This document shows, piece after piece, positions 45,516 through 53,859 of a stretch of DNA of 64,000 nucleotides (positions are counted from its first letter, which is position 1; each line of letters begins with the position of its first letter). The DNA lies in contig CANQIF010000008.1 in assembly GCA_947623965.1 (NCBI GenBank), positions 49,903 to 113,902 on the forward strand, written 5' to 3'. The translations under genes and the position numbers were made by a program. Source of the DNA: an uncultured Alistipes sp. (lineage in GTDB: Bacteria; Bacteroidota; Bacteroidia; Bacteroidales; Rikenellaceae). Below the pieces are notes generated by a model. It saw only the letters and a list, made by a program, of their open reading frames with translations. It did not search any database and had not been told where the DNA came from.

Positions 45516-46116
45516 TGCGTTGGCCGCGCCGGGAGGGAAAGCGGCAATGATTCCTTGCAAAACAGTAATTTCAAGATTTATTCGGGCCGCAGCTTGCGCG
45601 AAGAGTGCGCACGAGCGGACGCGAATAGCGGGCCTTTGCGAGGCGAAGTTGCGGCCACCGATTCCTTTTGGTTCGATTTTGCTTGCAATACGCCCGCAGC
45701 CAAGCGGATGGGCTTGCTTTCGAGCAGCGCGAGATTGCAGCCCTCCGCCCGGGGGCGGCTGCGGGCTGTTGCGGTTCTTTCCAGAACCGCAAATTCAGCA
45801 TTCAAAATTCAAGATTCAAAATTAATGTTCGGGACGCAGCCTGCGGAGGAATCGCACGAAGCGGACCTGCAGGACGCGAGTTGCGGGCCTCCTCCGCCGC
45901 CGCCCCAGGCTGCGGCCCGCTGCACCCGTTCCGGGTGCGATTAAAAATGATATTCGGGGCACAGGCTGCGGTCCGCCGATCGCTGCACGATTGATGCTGT
46001 GCAATAAGTCCCCGACCAAAAGCGGACCCCACGGATAGCAGGGCCCGCTCGTTTTGATTTGCGGAGCAAAAACAGGGATCGTCGCAGGCTGCAGCCCGAA
46101 TCGGAATTGCCGCCGT
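45516..46116 (+). repeat. Mosaic hairpin-element array R8
   Basis: Between two convergent genes lie a plus-oriented alpha (about 45581-45658) with a decayed hairpin, then beta (about 45690-45768) with hairpin 45771-45790 (GGTTCT/AGAACC) and AT tail to 45825. A second alpha (about 45828-45920) follows with hairpin 45922-45938 (GCACCC/GGGTGC), then a fragment with hairpin 45977-45993. A short plus/minus element with GCAGGCTGCAGCCCGAA (about 46083-46100) abuts the peroxiredoxin stop. Confidence 0.78.
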
Positions 46117-46815
46117 CTACAACTCTCCGACGAGGACCTTTTCTTTCTCCTTGATCGCCAAGGGCTTCATGCAGAAATACCAGTCGTAGCAGGTCAATCC
46201 GTCGATAAGCTGCTGCGTACCGTCATAAGTGGTCGGAGCGCCGACGACAATATCGTCGCCCGGGCGCCAGTCGGCCGGCAGCGACACGCGGTTCTTGTCG
46301 ATCGTCTGCAGACCGATGAGAACGCGTTTCAGCTCCTGGAAGTTGCGCCCCAGCTGCATCGGATAGCTGATGACAGCGCGGATCTTGGCATCGGGATCGA
46401 TGAAAAAGACGCTGCGTACGGCGGCCGTCGTGCTGACGCGCGGAGCGATCATGCCGTATTTGCGCGCCACCTCCATCGACATATCGGCAATGAGGGGAAA
46501 ATTCAGCGCGACACGGCTGTAGCCCTTGTACTCGATCCGGTCGTGGATCGAACGCAGCCAGGCGATATGGCTCGAATTGGTGCCGATCGAGAGCCCCACA
46601 AGGCGGCAGTTCAGCGCCTCGAACTCGTTCTGCATGGCGCCGAACAGCACGAACTCCGAGGTGCAGACGGGCGTGAAGTCGGCCGGATGGCTGAAGAGAA
46701 TGACCCAGCGGCCACTGTAGTCCTCGGGAAAATGAATCGTGCCCTGCGTCGTCTCGGCGACGAACGACGGGGCGGTTTCGCCGATCATCGGCGTGCGGTA
46801 GGTTTGCGTGTCCAT
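46117..46815 (-). CDS. Peroxiredoxin, 1-Cys/Prx6-type with archaeal-like C-terminal cysteines
   Basis: Thiol peroxidase, 232 residues, cytoplasmic. The start at 46815 (MDTQTYRTPMIGETAPSFVA) fits the family. The peroxidatic cysteine is C51 in HPADFTPVCTSEF. The C-terminal arm has C209 and C215 (TCYDWYFC), placed as in the archaeal Prx6-like enzymes of Aeropyrum type. Disulfide exchange with C51 is therefore likely, rather than true 1-Cys chemistry. It is a single gene, with no clear -7 box found upstream. Confidence 0.94.
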   Translation of the reverse strand: MDTQTYRTPMIGETAPSFVAETTQGTIHFPEDYSGRWVILFSHPADFTPVCTSEFVLFGAMQNEFEALNCRLVGLSIGTNSSHIAWLRSIHDRIEYKGYSRVALNFPLIADMSMEVARKYGMIAPRVSTTAAVRSVFFIDPDAKIRAVISYPMQLGRNFQELKRVLIGLQTIDKNRVSLPADWRPGDDIVVGAPTTYDGTQQLIDGLTCYDWYFCMKPLAIKEKEKVLVGEL

Positions 46816-47350
46816 CGTACAAAATTTTCGATACTCCGGCGGGTGCAAATTCGATACCGAAAGGCGCCCTACGGGCGCAAATTCAAAATTACTTCATTTC
46901 GGGCCGCGGCTTGCGAAAGGACCGCATACGAGCGGACGCGAGGAGCGGGCCTTCGCCGCCGAAAGCTGAGACCCGCTCGGTCCTGACAGACCGATTCCTG
47001 CCCAAGTCAAGCCCGCAGCCGAGCGGACGGGCCTGCACGAGCGGACCTTCGGGACGCGAGGAAGCAGCCCTCCGCCCAGGGGCGGCTGCGGGCTGCGGCG
47101 GCTTCTTTACGAAGCCGCAAATTCAGAATTCAAGATTCAAAATTCAGAATTACAATATCGGGTCGCAGCTTGCGAAGGGCAAGCACGAGCGAACCTGCGG
47201 GACGCGAAGTGCGGGCCTTCGCCGGGGCGAAGCTGCGGCCCGCCCGGTCCTGACGGACCGAATTTGCCCTCCCCAACGCCTGGGAACTGCCGGCCCATCG
47301 CCCGCTGCACGATCGAACCGGTCACAAGGCCTCCGCCGCCGGCAAAACGA
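46816..47350 (+). repeat. Mosaic hairpin-element array R9
   Basis: The array starts with a class-GC hairpin at 46864-46878 (GCGCCC-TAC-GGGCGC) and AAATTCAAAATT. It continues with alpha (about 46898-46976), hairpin 46978-46993 (GGTCC/AGACC), link, beta (about 47009-47094), hairpin 47098-47118 (GGCTTC/GAAGCC), AT tail to 47155, alpha (about 47158-47243) and hairpin 47245-47260 (GGTCC/GGACC). Confidence 0.8.
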
Positions 47351-47382
47351 ACGCCGCTCCCTGCAGGAAGCAGAGAGCGGCG
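47351..47382 (-). terminator. Hairpin after the DUF1015 gene
   Basis: CGCCGCTC pairs with GAGCGGCG around a long loop that itself holds CCTGCAGG. The following T-run on the minus strand is weak (TTCGTTTT), so termination efficiency is uncertain. Confidence 0.6.
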
Positions 47383-47407
47383 CGAATCGCAGCTGAAGAG
47401 GCGACCC

Positions 47408-48649
47408 TTACTCGGCAAAGGAGTGGATCACGACGCCCGAGCGCAATTTCGGCTCGAACCAGGTCGTCTTCGGCGGCATGATATTGCCCGTGTCGGCGAT
47501 GTTGATAAGCTGCTGCATCGAAACGGGGTAGAGGGCGAAGGCCACCTTCATCTCGCCGCTGTCGACGCGCCGTTTCAGCTCGCCCAGGCCGCGGATGCCG
47601 CCCACGAAGTCGATCCGCTTCGAGGTCCGCAGGTCGGCGATTCCGAGGATCCGATCGAGCACGAGGTTCGAGAGGACCGTCACGTCGAGCACCCCGATCG
47701 GGTTCTGATCGTCGTAGGTCCCCGCCTTGGCCGTCAGGCTGTACCACTTGCCTTCGAGGTACATCGAGAAGTTGTGGAGCGCCGTCGGGCGATACTCCTC
47801 CGCGCCCTTCTCCTCGACGACGAACGACTCGGCGAGCTTCGCGAGCAGTTCGGCAGGGGTCAGTCCGTTCAGATCCTTCACCAGACGGTTGTAGTCGATG
47901 ATGCGAAGCTGCGAGGCGGGGAACGTCACGGCCAGGAAGTAGCAGTACTCCTCGTTGCCGGTGTGGTTCGGATTCTTCGCACGGCACTCGGCACCCACGC
48001 GAGCCGCAGCGGCCGTGCGGTGGTGGCCGTCGGCCACGTAAAGGGCCGGAATCGAGGCGAAGATCTCCGTGATGCGGTCGTTGGTTTTCCGGTCGCGGAT
48101 CACCCACAGCTTATGACCGAAGCCGTCGGCTGCCGTAAAGTCGTATTCGGGCTCGGCGGCGGTCACCTTGGCAACGATGGCGTCGATCTCGGCGTTATCG
48201 GGGTAGGCGAAGAAGACCGGCTCGATGTTGGCCTGCTGGTTGCGGACGTGGATCATGCGGTCCTCCTCCTTGTCGGGGCGCGTCAGCTCGTGCTTCTTAA
48301 TCGCCCCCGAGAGGTAATCCTCGAAGTGGCAGCACATAGCCAGACCGTACTGCGTGCGCCCCTCCATCGTCTGGGCATAGACGTAGTAGTACTCCTCGGG
48401 GTCCTGCTGCAGCCACCCCTCGCGACGCCAGCGGGCGAAGTTCTCCACCGCCTTGCGGTAGACCTCCTCCGAATGTTCGTCGGCAATCGGCGTGAAGTCG
48501 ATCTCGGGTTTGATGATGTGCAGCAGCGAGCGCTCCGTGGCCTCGGCCTGCGCCTCCGCCGAGTTCAGCACGTCGTACGGACGCGACGCCACCTCGGCAG
48601 CATACTCCTTCGGCGGACGGATGCCGCAGAAAGGTTTGATTCTTACCAT
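47408..48649 (-). CDS. DUF1015 family protein
   Basis: Cytoplasmic protein of 413 residues, full length for DUF1015. The start MVRIKPFCGIRPPKEYAAEV and the block VASRPYDVLNSAEAQAEA are family signatures. YVADGHHRTAAAAR (204-217) holds a DGHHR motif like that of ParB/sulfiredoxin-fold nucleotide enzymes, including the archaeal free-serine kinase SerK. It is downstream of serC and serA on the same strand, an association I recall from other Bacteroidales. A serine-related function is possible but unproven. Confidence 0.9.
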   Translation of the reverse strand: MVRIKPFCGIRPPKEYAAEVASRPYDVLNSAEAQAEATERSLLHIIKPEIDFTPIADEHSEEVYRKAVENFARWRREGWLQQDPEEYYYVYAQTMEGRTQYGLAMCCHFEDYLSGAIKKHELTRPDKEEDRMIHVRNQQANIEPVFFAYPDNAEIDAIVAKVTAAEPEYDFTAADGFGHKLWVIRDRKTNDRITEIFASIPALYVADGHHRTAAAARVGAECRAKNPNHTGNEEYCYFLAVTFPASQLRIIDYNRLVKDLNGLTPAELLAKLAESFVVEEKGAEEYRPTALHNFSMYLEGKWYSLTAKAGTYDDQNPIGVLDVTVLSNLVLDRILGIADLRTSKRIDFVGGIRGLGELKRRVDSGEMKVAFALYPVSMQQLINIADTGNIMPPKTTWFEPKLRSGVVIHSFAE

Positions 48650-49049
48650 AATATAGAACGTGTTTTAAGGTTTGTACTGTCTCTGTTTTTTCTGTCTGCC
48701 GGACTTCGGACGCACTGGAACCGCTCCCGTCTTCGGGGCGAAGCTTGCGAAAGGCACACCCGAGCGAGCAAAAGCGGACACAAGTGCAGGCCTTCGCGGT
48801 AGGATTGAAGATGCGCGTGCCGGAAGGGTTGCAAGGTCGAGCTTGCCGATCGTTTGGCGTCAGTTCGATGCCGCAGGCATCGGCGGGCCGCAGCCTCCGG
48901 CGGCGAAGGCCCGCAGCTCCTCTGCGTCGCTGACGCGCCTTCGCAGGCTGCGTCCCGAAATTCCTTTTGAAGCAGGGAACCGGCCTTGAAAAGGCCATGC
49001 GGGCCGCAGTCTCGTCCGGCCTCACCGGCGCGCCCCCTCCGGCCGCGGG
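48650..49049 (-). repeat. Mosaic hairpin-element array R10
   Basis: Between DUF1015 and serA lie a decayed alpha-like copy (about 48733-48800), the hairpin CGATGCC-GCA-GGCATCG at 48866-48882, and a minus-oriented alpha (about 48883-48958). A hairpin GGCCTT-GAA-AAGGCC at 48982-48996 follows, then a partial alpha start. No promoter of the TAnnTTTG type was found for DUF1015 here. Confidence 0.72.
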
Positions 49050-49973
49050 CTACCGGTTCACCTGGAAACGGGTGTTTCCGTTCACCAGGAAGTCGATCGT
49101 CTGCCGCGCGGCAGCCAGCCCGGCGTTGATGTTCGCCTCGGCCGTCTCGGCCCCCTGCTTCTTGGGCGTCGCGAAGAAGCGCTTGCCGAAGAGCTCCTCC
49201 AGCTCGGCCGCATTCGCGGGGGCGATGTCGGTGATGTATTTCAGGTCCGTGCGTTCGGCCAGGGCCCGTTTCAGCCCCTCCTCGTCGATCACCTCCTTGC
49301 GGGCCGTGTTGACCAACGTCGCCCCCTTGGGCATCGAGACGAGACGGTCGTAACCGATCGAACCCTTCGTCTCGGCCGTCGCGGGAATATGCAGCGAGAG
49401 GTAGTCGGCCCGGCGGTAGAGCTCCTCAACCGAAGCCGCGGGCTCGACGCCGTCGTTCTCGAAGAGGGCCGGATCCGTCACGTAGGGGTCGTATGCGATG
49501 ACATTCATCCCCAACGCCTTGCCCTTGCGGGCCACCAGGCGGCCGACGTTTCCGTAGGCGTGGATGCCCAGCGTCTTGCCCTGCAGTTCAGAGCCCGTCC
49601 CGGGGGTGAAGCGGTTGCGGGCCATATAGATCATCATCGCCAGCGCCAGTTCGGCCACGGCGTTCGAATTCTGTCCGGGCGTGTTCATCACGACGATCCC
49701 GCGGGCCGTGGCGGCGGCCAGATCGATGTTGTCGTAGCCGGCACCCGCCCGCACGACGATCTTCAGCCGCTTCGCCGCCCCGATCACCTCCGCCGTGACC
49801 TTGTCGCTGCGCACGATGAGCGCATCGGCCTCGGCGACGGCGGCCAGCAGATCGGCCCGGTCGGTGTATTTTTCGAGCAGCAGCAATTCGAATCCCGCCT
49901 CCTCGACGATCCGGCGAATGCCCTCCACCGCCTTGGCGGCGAAAGGCTTCTCGGTTGCAACCAGTACTTTCAT
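49050..49973 (-). CDS. serA: D-3-phosphoglycerate dehydrogenase (type III)
   Basis: First step of serine synthesis, 307 residues from the family start MKVLVATEKPFAAKAVEGIR. An in-frame ATG at 50078, just after serC and with a GGAGG-like site, would add 35 residues of unknown value, so the true start may be there. AYGNVGRLVARKGKALG is the NAD loop and VNTARKEVIDEEG carries the catalytic Arg. In the last catalytic position the usual histidine is replaced by lysine (ATPKKQGAETAEANINAG, K271/K272), as in the short type III enzymes of Entamoeba and Bacteroides. There is no ACT domain. Confidence 0.94.
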   Translation of the reverse strand: MKVLVATEKPFAAKAVEGIRRIVEEAGFELLLLEKYTDRADLLAAVAEADALIVRSDKVTAEVIGAAKRLKIVVRAGAGYDNIDLAAATARGIVVMNTPGQNSNAVAELALAMMIYMARNRFTPGTGSELQGKTLGIHAYGNVGRLVARKGKALGMNVIAYDPYVTDPALFENDGVEPAASVEELYRRADYLSLHIPATAETKGSIGYDRLVSMPKGATLVNTARKEVIDEEGLKRALAERTDLKYITDIAPANAAELEELFGKRFFATPKKQGAETAEANINAGLAAARQTIDFLVNGNTRFQVNR

Positions 49974-50087
49974 CTTCTGTTTCAATGTGGTTAGTTCCTG
50001 TAATTCGGTCTGGTCCCACGCCACGACCTCACCCGTGAGAGCGCTGTACGACGTCGGAATCTTGAATTGTACGGCCATCGCCTCCGT

Positions 50088-51161
50088 TTATTTGGCGTGT
50101 TCGGCGGCGAAGTCGCGCATGCACTGCACGAGCACCTCGACGCTCTCCTTCTGCAGGGCGTTGTAGCACGATGCGCGGAAGCCGCCCACCAAACGGTGCC
50201 CCTTGATGCCGACGATGCCGCGCTCCTTGGTATACTCCAGGAAGGCGGGCGCCAGCTCTTCGTACCCCTCGCTCATCACGAAGCAGATGTTCATCAGCGA
50301 GCGGTCCTCCTTCTCGACCGTTCCGCGGAAGAGCGGGTTGCGGTCGATCTCGCCGTAGAGCAGCCCGGCCTTCTCTACGTTGCGCCGGTACATCTCCTCC
50401 ACGCCGCCGATCGACTTGAGCCACTTGAGCGACTCCTTGAGGACGAAGATCGGGAAGACGGGAGGCGTGTTGAACATCGAGTTGTTGTCGATATGGGTCT
50501 TGAACTGCATCATGGTCGGCAGGTCGCGCACGACGCGCTCCATCATATCCTCGCGGATGATGGCGAAAGCGACGCCGGCCGGCGCCAGATTCTTCTGCGC
50601 GCCGCCGTAGATCATGGCGTATTTCGTCACATCGACCGGACGCGAGAGGATGTTCGAACTCATGTCGGCGATCAGCGGCACCTCGACGTCGAGGTCCTCG
50701 TGGTACTCCGTGCCGTAGATCGTGTTGTTCGAGGTGATGTGCAGGTAGTCCAGATCGGCGGGGACGGCGAAACCCTTCGGAATGTAGGTGAAGTTGCGGT
50801 CCTCGGAGGAGGCCAGCACCTCGACCTCGCCGTAGCGCTTGGCCTCCTTGATCGCCTTTTTCGACCAGACGCCCGTATTGACGTAGCCCGCCTTGCGGCC
50901 GAGAAAGTTGGCCGGAATTTCATAAAAATAGGTGCTGGCGCCGCCGCCGAGATAGATGATCTTGTAATTGTCGGGAATATGAAGCAACTCGCGGAAGAGA
51001 ACGTCGGCCTCCTCCATCACAGCGTCGAAGTCCTTCGTGCGATGCGAAATCGAGAGGATCGAGATCCCCGAATCGTTGAAATCGAGAATCGCCTTGGCGG
51101 CGGAAGCGTAGACCTCATCGGCCAGCAGCGAAGGGCCTGCGTTGAAGACGTGTTTTTTCAT
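50088..51161 (-). CDS. serC: Phosphoserine aminotransferase
   Basis: PLP enzyme converting phosphohydroxypyruvate to phosphoserine, 357 residues. The start at 51161 ([20 protein letters not shown]) is the family N-terminus; the longer frame enters the promoter. [15 protein letters not shown] and [14 protein letters not shown] bind substrate and cofactor, and the PLP lysine is in [12 protein letters not shown]. It is the first gene of the serC-serA-DUF1015 set and shares a divergent promoter region with yicC. Confidence 0.97.
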   Translation of the reverse strand: MKKHVFNAGPSLLADEVYASAAKAILDFNDSGISILSISHRTKDFDAVMEEADVLFRELLHIPDNYKIIYLGGGASTYFYEIPANFLGRKAGYVNTGVWSKKAIKEAKRYGEVEVLASSEDRNFTYIPKGFAVPADLDYLHITSNNTIYGTEYHEDLDVEVPLIADMSSNILSRPVDVTKYAMIYGGAQKNLAPAGVAFAIIREDMMERVVRDLPTMMQFKTHIDNNSMFNTPPVFPIFVLKESLKWLKSIGGVEEMYRRNVEKAGLLYGEIDRNPLFRGTVEKEDRSLMNICFVMSEGYEELAPAFLEYTKERGIVGIKGHRLVGGFRASCYNALQKESVEVLVQCMRDFAAEHAK

Positions 51162-51200
51162 GGGTTGAGAAGTTGTTTTACGGATATTTGTTCGTTTAGA

Positions 51201-51208
51201 CAAATATA
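51201..51208 (-). promoter_or_regulatory. Promoter -7 box for serC-serA
   Basis: TATATTTG on the minus strand, 40 nt above the serC start. A TTTG lies 17 nt further upstream, slightly closer than the usual spacing. Confidence 0.58.
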
Positions 51209-51292
51209 CTGATTTTTTTTCGTTTCAAAGCCCGAAAGGCAAATAAATTTCAATCGAGAGGGCGAAACGGCGGCTTTTTGAATTGTTTTTAC

Positions 51293-51300
51293 TACTTTTG
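51293..51300 (+). promoter_or_regulatory. Promoter -7 box for yicC-gmk-nadD
   Basis: TACTTTTG (TAnnTTTG) on the plus strand, 25 nt upstream of the yicC start. Confidence 0.58.
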
Positions 51301-51325
51301 TTCCGACTTTAGAACCGATCGTCCT

Positions 51326-52198
51326 ATGGTAAAATCCATGACCGGCTTCGGCAAAGGCGAGGCCGCAATACAACAGAAGCGGATCACGGTCGAGATTCGC
51401 TCGCTCAACTCGAAACAGCTCGATCTGAACCTGCGCCTGCCGGCCGTCTACCGCCAGTCGGAGTACGAGATGCGCGGCATGATCGCGCGGACGGTGCAGC
51501 GCGGCAAGGTCGATGTCTTCGTCACGGTCGAGTCGCAGCAGGCCGAAGCGCCGGCCCGCATCGACCGCGAGCTGTTCCGCACCTACCTGCACCAGCTGAC
51601 CGATGCGCTGACCTACTCGGGCATCGACGCCTCCTACGATGCGATCGTGCCCGCCGTACTGCGCATGCCCGAGGTGGTCTCGACCGACGGGGAGACGATC
51701 TCCGACGAGGAGCACGCCGCCCTGCTGGCGGCGACCGAAGAGGCTGCGGCCCATCTGGAGGCCTTCCGCCGGCAGGAGGGGGCGACGCTCATCGCCGACC
51801 TGCTGAAGCGCGTCGATCTGATCGAGGGCTACAAGGAGGCCGTGACCCCCTATGAGACCCGCCGCTCGGAGACGATCAAGGGGCGCATCCGCGAACAGCT
51901 GGCCCGTCTGGCGGTCGAGGCCGACGCGGGCCGGCTCGAGCAGGAGATGATCTACTACCTCGAAAAGCTCGACATCACCGAAGAGAAGGTCCGCCTCACG
52001 AACCACTGCCGCTACTTCCGCGAGGTGGCCGCCGAGGAGGAGGGCGTCGGCCGCAAACTGGGCTTCATCGCCCAGGAGATGGGCCGCGAAATCAACACGA
52101 TGGGGTCGAAGGCGAACGACACGCAGATCCAGATCCTCGTCGTGAAGATGAAGGACGAGTTGGAGAAGATCAAGGAGCAGGTGCTCAACATTCTGTAA
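51326..52198 (+). CDS. yicC: YicC family endoribonuclease-like protein
   Basis: Cytoplasmic protein of 290 residues. The start at 51326 (MVKSMTGFGKGEAAIQQKRI) is the hallmark YicC N-terminus. Charged helices fill the middle, and the C-terminal DUF1732 block contains GRKLGFIAQEMGREINTMGS and KANDTQIQILVVKMKDELEK. E. coli YicC has been linked to RNA turnover. The gene lies 5 nt before gmk, as in many bacteria. Confidence 0.95.
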   Translation: MVKSMTGFGKGEAAIQQKRITVEIRSLNSKQLDLNLRLPAVYRQSEYEMRGMIARTVQRGKVDVFVTVESQQAEAPARIDRELFRTYLHQLTDALTYSGIDASYDAIVPAVLRMPEVVSTDGETISDEEHAALLAATEEAAAHLEAFRRQEGATLIADLLKRVDLIEGYKEAVTPYETRRSETIKGRIREQLARLAVEADAGRLEQEMIYYLEKLDITEEKVRLTNHCRYFREVAAEEEGVGRKLGFIAQEMGREINTMGSKANDTQIQILVVKMKDELEKIKEQVLNIL

Positions 52199-52203
52199 CG
52201 AAG

Positions 52204-52767
52204 ATGGGCAAGGTGGTGATCTTTTCGGCCCCCAGCGGTTCGGGCAAGACGACGATCGTGCGGGCGCTGCTCGCGCGGTACGGGCGTTTCGAATTTTCGA
52301 TCTCGGCTACGAGCCGCGCCCCGCGCGGCACGGAGCGCGACGGGGTGGACTACTACTTTCTCTCGCCCGGGGAGTTCCGCGACCGCGTGGCGGCCGGCGA
52401 CTTCGTCGAGTGGGAGGAGGTCTACGCCGGCACCTGCTACGGCACGCTCCGCAGCGAGGTGGAGCGCATCTGGGCGAAGGGGCACGTGATTCTCTTCGAC
52501 GTCGATGTGATGGGCGGCATCAACCTCAAGCGCATCTTCGGCGACGAGGCCTGCTCAATCTTCATCCAGCCCCCCTCGATCGGGGAGCTGCGCCGCCGGC
52601 TCGAAGGGCGCGGCACGGACGCTCCCGAGGTGATCGAGAAGCGGGTGGCCAAGGCCTCTTTCGAACTCGCGCAGGCGCCTGCCTTCGACCATGTGGTCGT
52701 GAACGACCGTCTCAACGAGGCGGTCGCGGAGACCTGCGCTATATTGGATGAATTTCTGACCCGTTGA
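52204..52767 (+). CDS. gmk: Guanylate kinase
   Basis: Phosphorylates GMP/dGMP, 187 residues. The P-loop is FSAPSGSGKTTIVRAL. SATSRAPRGTERDGVDYYFL and EWEEVYAGTCYGTLRSEVER form the GMP-binding domain, and the lid is RRRLEGRGTDAPEVIEKRVA. It is in one operon with yicC and nadD. Confidence 0.97.
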   Translation: MGKVVIFSAPSGSGKTTIVRALLARYGRFEFSISATSRAPRGTERDGVDYYFLSPGEFRDRVAAGDFVEWEEVYAGTCYGTLRSEVERIWAKGHVILFDVDVMGGINLKRIFGDEACSIFIQPPSIGELRRRLEGRGTDAPEVIEKRVAKASFELAQAPAFDHVVVNDRLNEAVAETCAILDEFLTR

Positions 52768-52772
52768 CGCCC

Positions 52773-53360
52773 ATGCAACAGCGGGTCATGCTCTATTTCG
52801 GGTCCTTCAACCCGGTTCACCGCGGACACATCGCCCTGGCGGAGTATGTTCTCGATGCGGGGCTGTGCGACCTCGTGACGCTTATCGTCTCGCCGCAAAG
52901 CCCCTACAAGGAGGCTGCGGAGCTGGCGCCCGAGCTGGCCCGCTTCGAGATGGCCGAGCTGGCCTGCGCCGCCTCGCGCCACCCCGAGCGGATCAAGCCC
53001 TCGGCGATCGAGCTGCTCCTGCCGAAACCCTCCTACACGATCCATACGCTCCGCCATCTGGAGCAGACGTGCGGCGAGCGGATGCGCTTCTCGATCCTTA
53101 TGGGCGGCGACCAGCTCGCGGGGCTGTCGGGGTGGCGCGAGGCGGAGCAGATCCTGCGCTATCCGATCTACGTCTACCCGCGGCGCGGGCAGGCGGCCGA
53201 GTGGCCCGAGGGGAACATCCGCCTGCTGGAGGAGACCCCCTATTTCGACCTTTCGGCCACCGAGGTCCGGGCGGCCGTGGCAGCGGGGAAGGACACCGCG
53301 GCGATGCTCCACCCGAAGGTGGCGTGGTATATCCGGGAAAAAGGGCTGTACCGGAAGTGA
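52773..53360 (+). CDS. nadD: Nicotinate-nucleotide adenylyltransferase
   Basis: Adenylates nicotinate mononucleotide in NAD synthesis, 195 residues from the ATG at 52773. A TTG at 52764 overlapping the gmk stop would add three residues. FGSFNPVHRGHIALAEYV is the nucleotidyltransferase HxGH motif region. FDLSATEVRAAVAAG is the second (ISSTxxR-like) motif. It lies 5 nt after gmk. Confidence 0.95.
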   Translation: MQQRVMLYFGSFNPVHRGHIALAEYVLDAGLCDLVTLIVSPQSPYKEAAELAPELARFEMAELACAASRHPERIKPSAIELLLPKPSYTIHTLRHLEQTCGERMRFSILMGGDQLAGLSGWREAEQILRYPIYVYPRRGQAAEWPEGNIRLLEETPYFDLSATEVRAAVAAGKDTAAMLHPKVAWYIREKGLYRK

Positions 53361-53859
53361 TATTAGCGGCTGGTGCGCCTCGGTGCCCGGTCGGGGTATT
53401 TCGGTGTTCGGTCGGAACATTTCGGTGCCCGGTCGGGACGCATCGAACCTTGATCGGTATGCTTCGGAACTCGGTCGGAGCGCAGTCCTTTTCCTGCAGA
53501 GGCCCGCAGCCCGAAAGCGAATGGATATATCCCGGGGAAATGGCTATATCGGAAATAGTGCAAAATGCAGCGCAAGCCGCGCGGGCCGCAGCCCTTTCCC
53601 CGCAGAAGCTCGCAGCCCGAAAGCGAATAGTATACGGGGGGGCTATATCGGAAATAGCGCAAAATGCGGCGTAAGCCGCGCGGGCCGCAACCCCGCCCCG
53701 GCGGAGGCCCGCAGCTTGACAGCATGCGCGCCCTCCGCGGGCTGCGTCCCGAGCAGCACCCGCAGCATACCCCTTGCCGCAAACGGGGCGGCAGCAGAAC
53801 GATCCCGGCCGCCCCGCGCGACCGAACACAATACGAAACGAACCATAAACCGATTCGAC
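53361..53859 (+). repeat. 21-bp hairpin array, 106-bp tandem repeat and mosaic fragment upstream of ddl
   Basis: Five exact 21-bp units (53380-53484) have a constant GGTCG-type core and different flanking arms. Two copies of a roughly 106-bp unit follow (about 53494-53599 and 53600-53695). They share GCAGCCCGAAAGCGAAT, GGCTATATCGGAAATAG and GCCGCGCGGGCCGCA. A minus-oriented alpha-like copy (about 53674-53755) ends the stretch. I see no promoter matching TAnnTTTG before ddl. Confidence 0.75.
53380..53484. repeat. Five tandem 21-bp units with covarying arms
   Basis: The units start at 53380, 53401, 53422, 53443 and 53464, each beginning TCGG or TCGA. The centre GGTCG (GATCG in unit four) stays fixed. 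The arms change together: GCCC/GGGG, TGTTC/GAACA, GCCC/GGGA, ACC/GGT and ACTC/GAGC. Confidence 0.8.

Noticed and set aside
53380..53484. CRISPR array
   Set aside because: The 21-bp units have no unique spacers of regular length and no cas genes are present.
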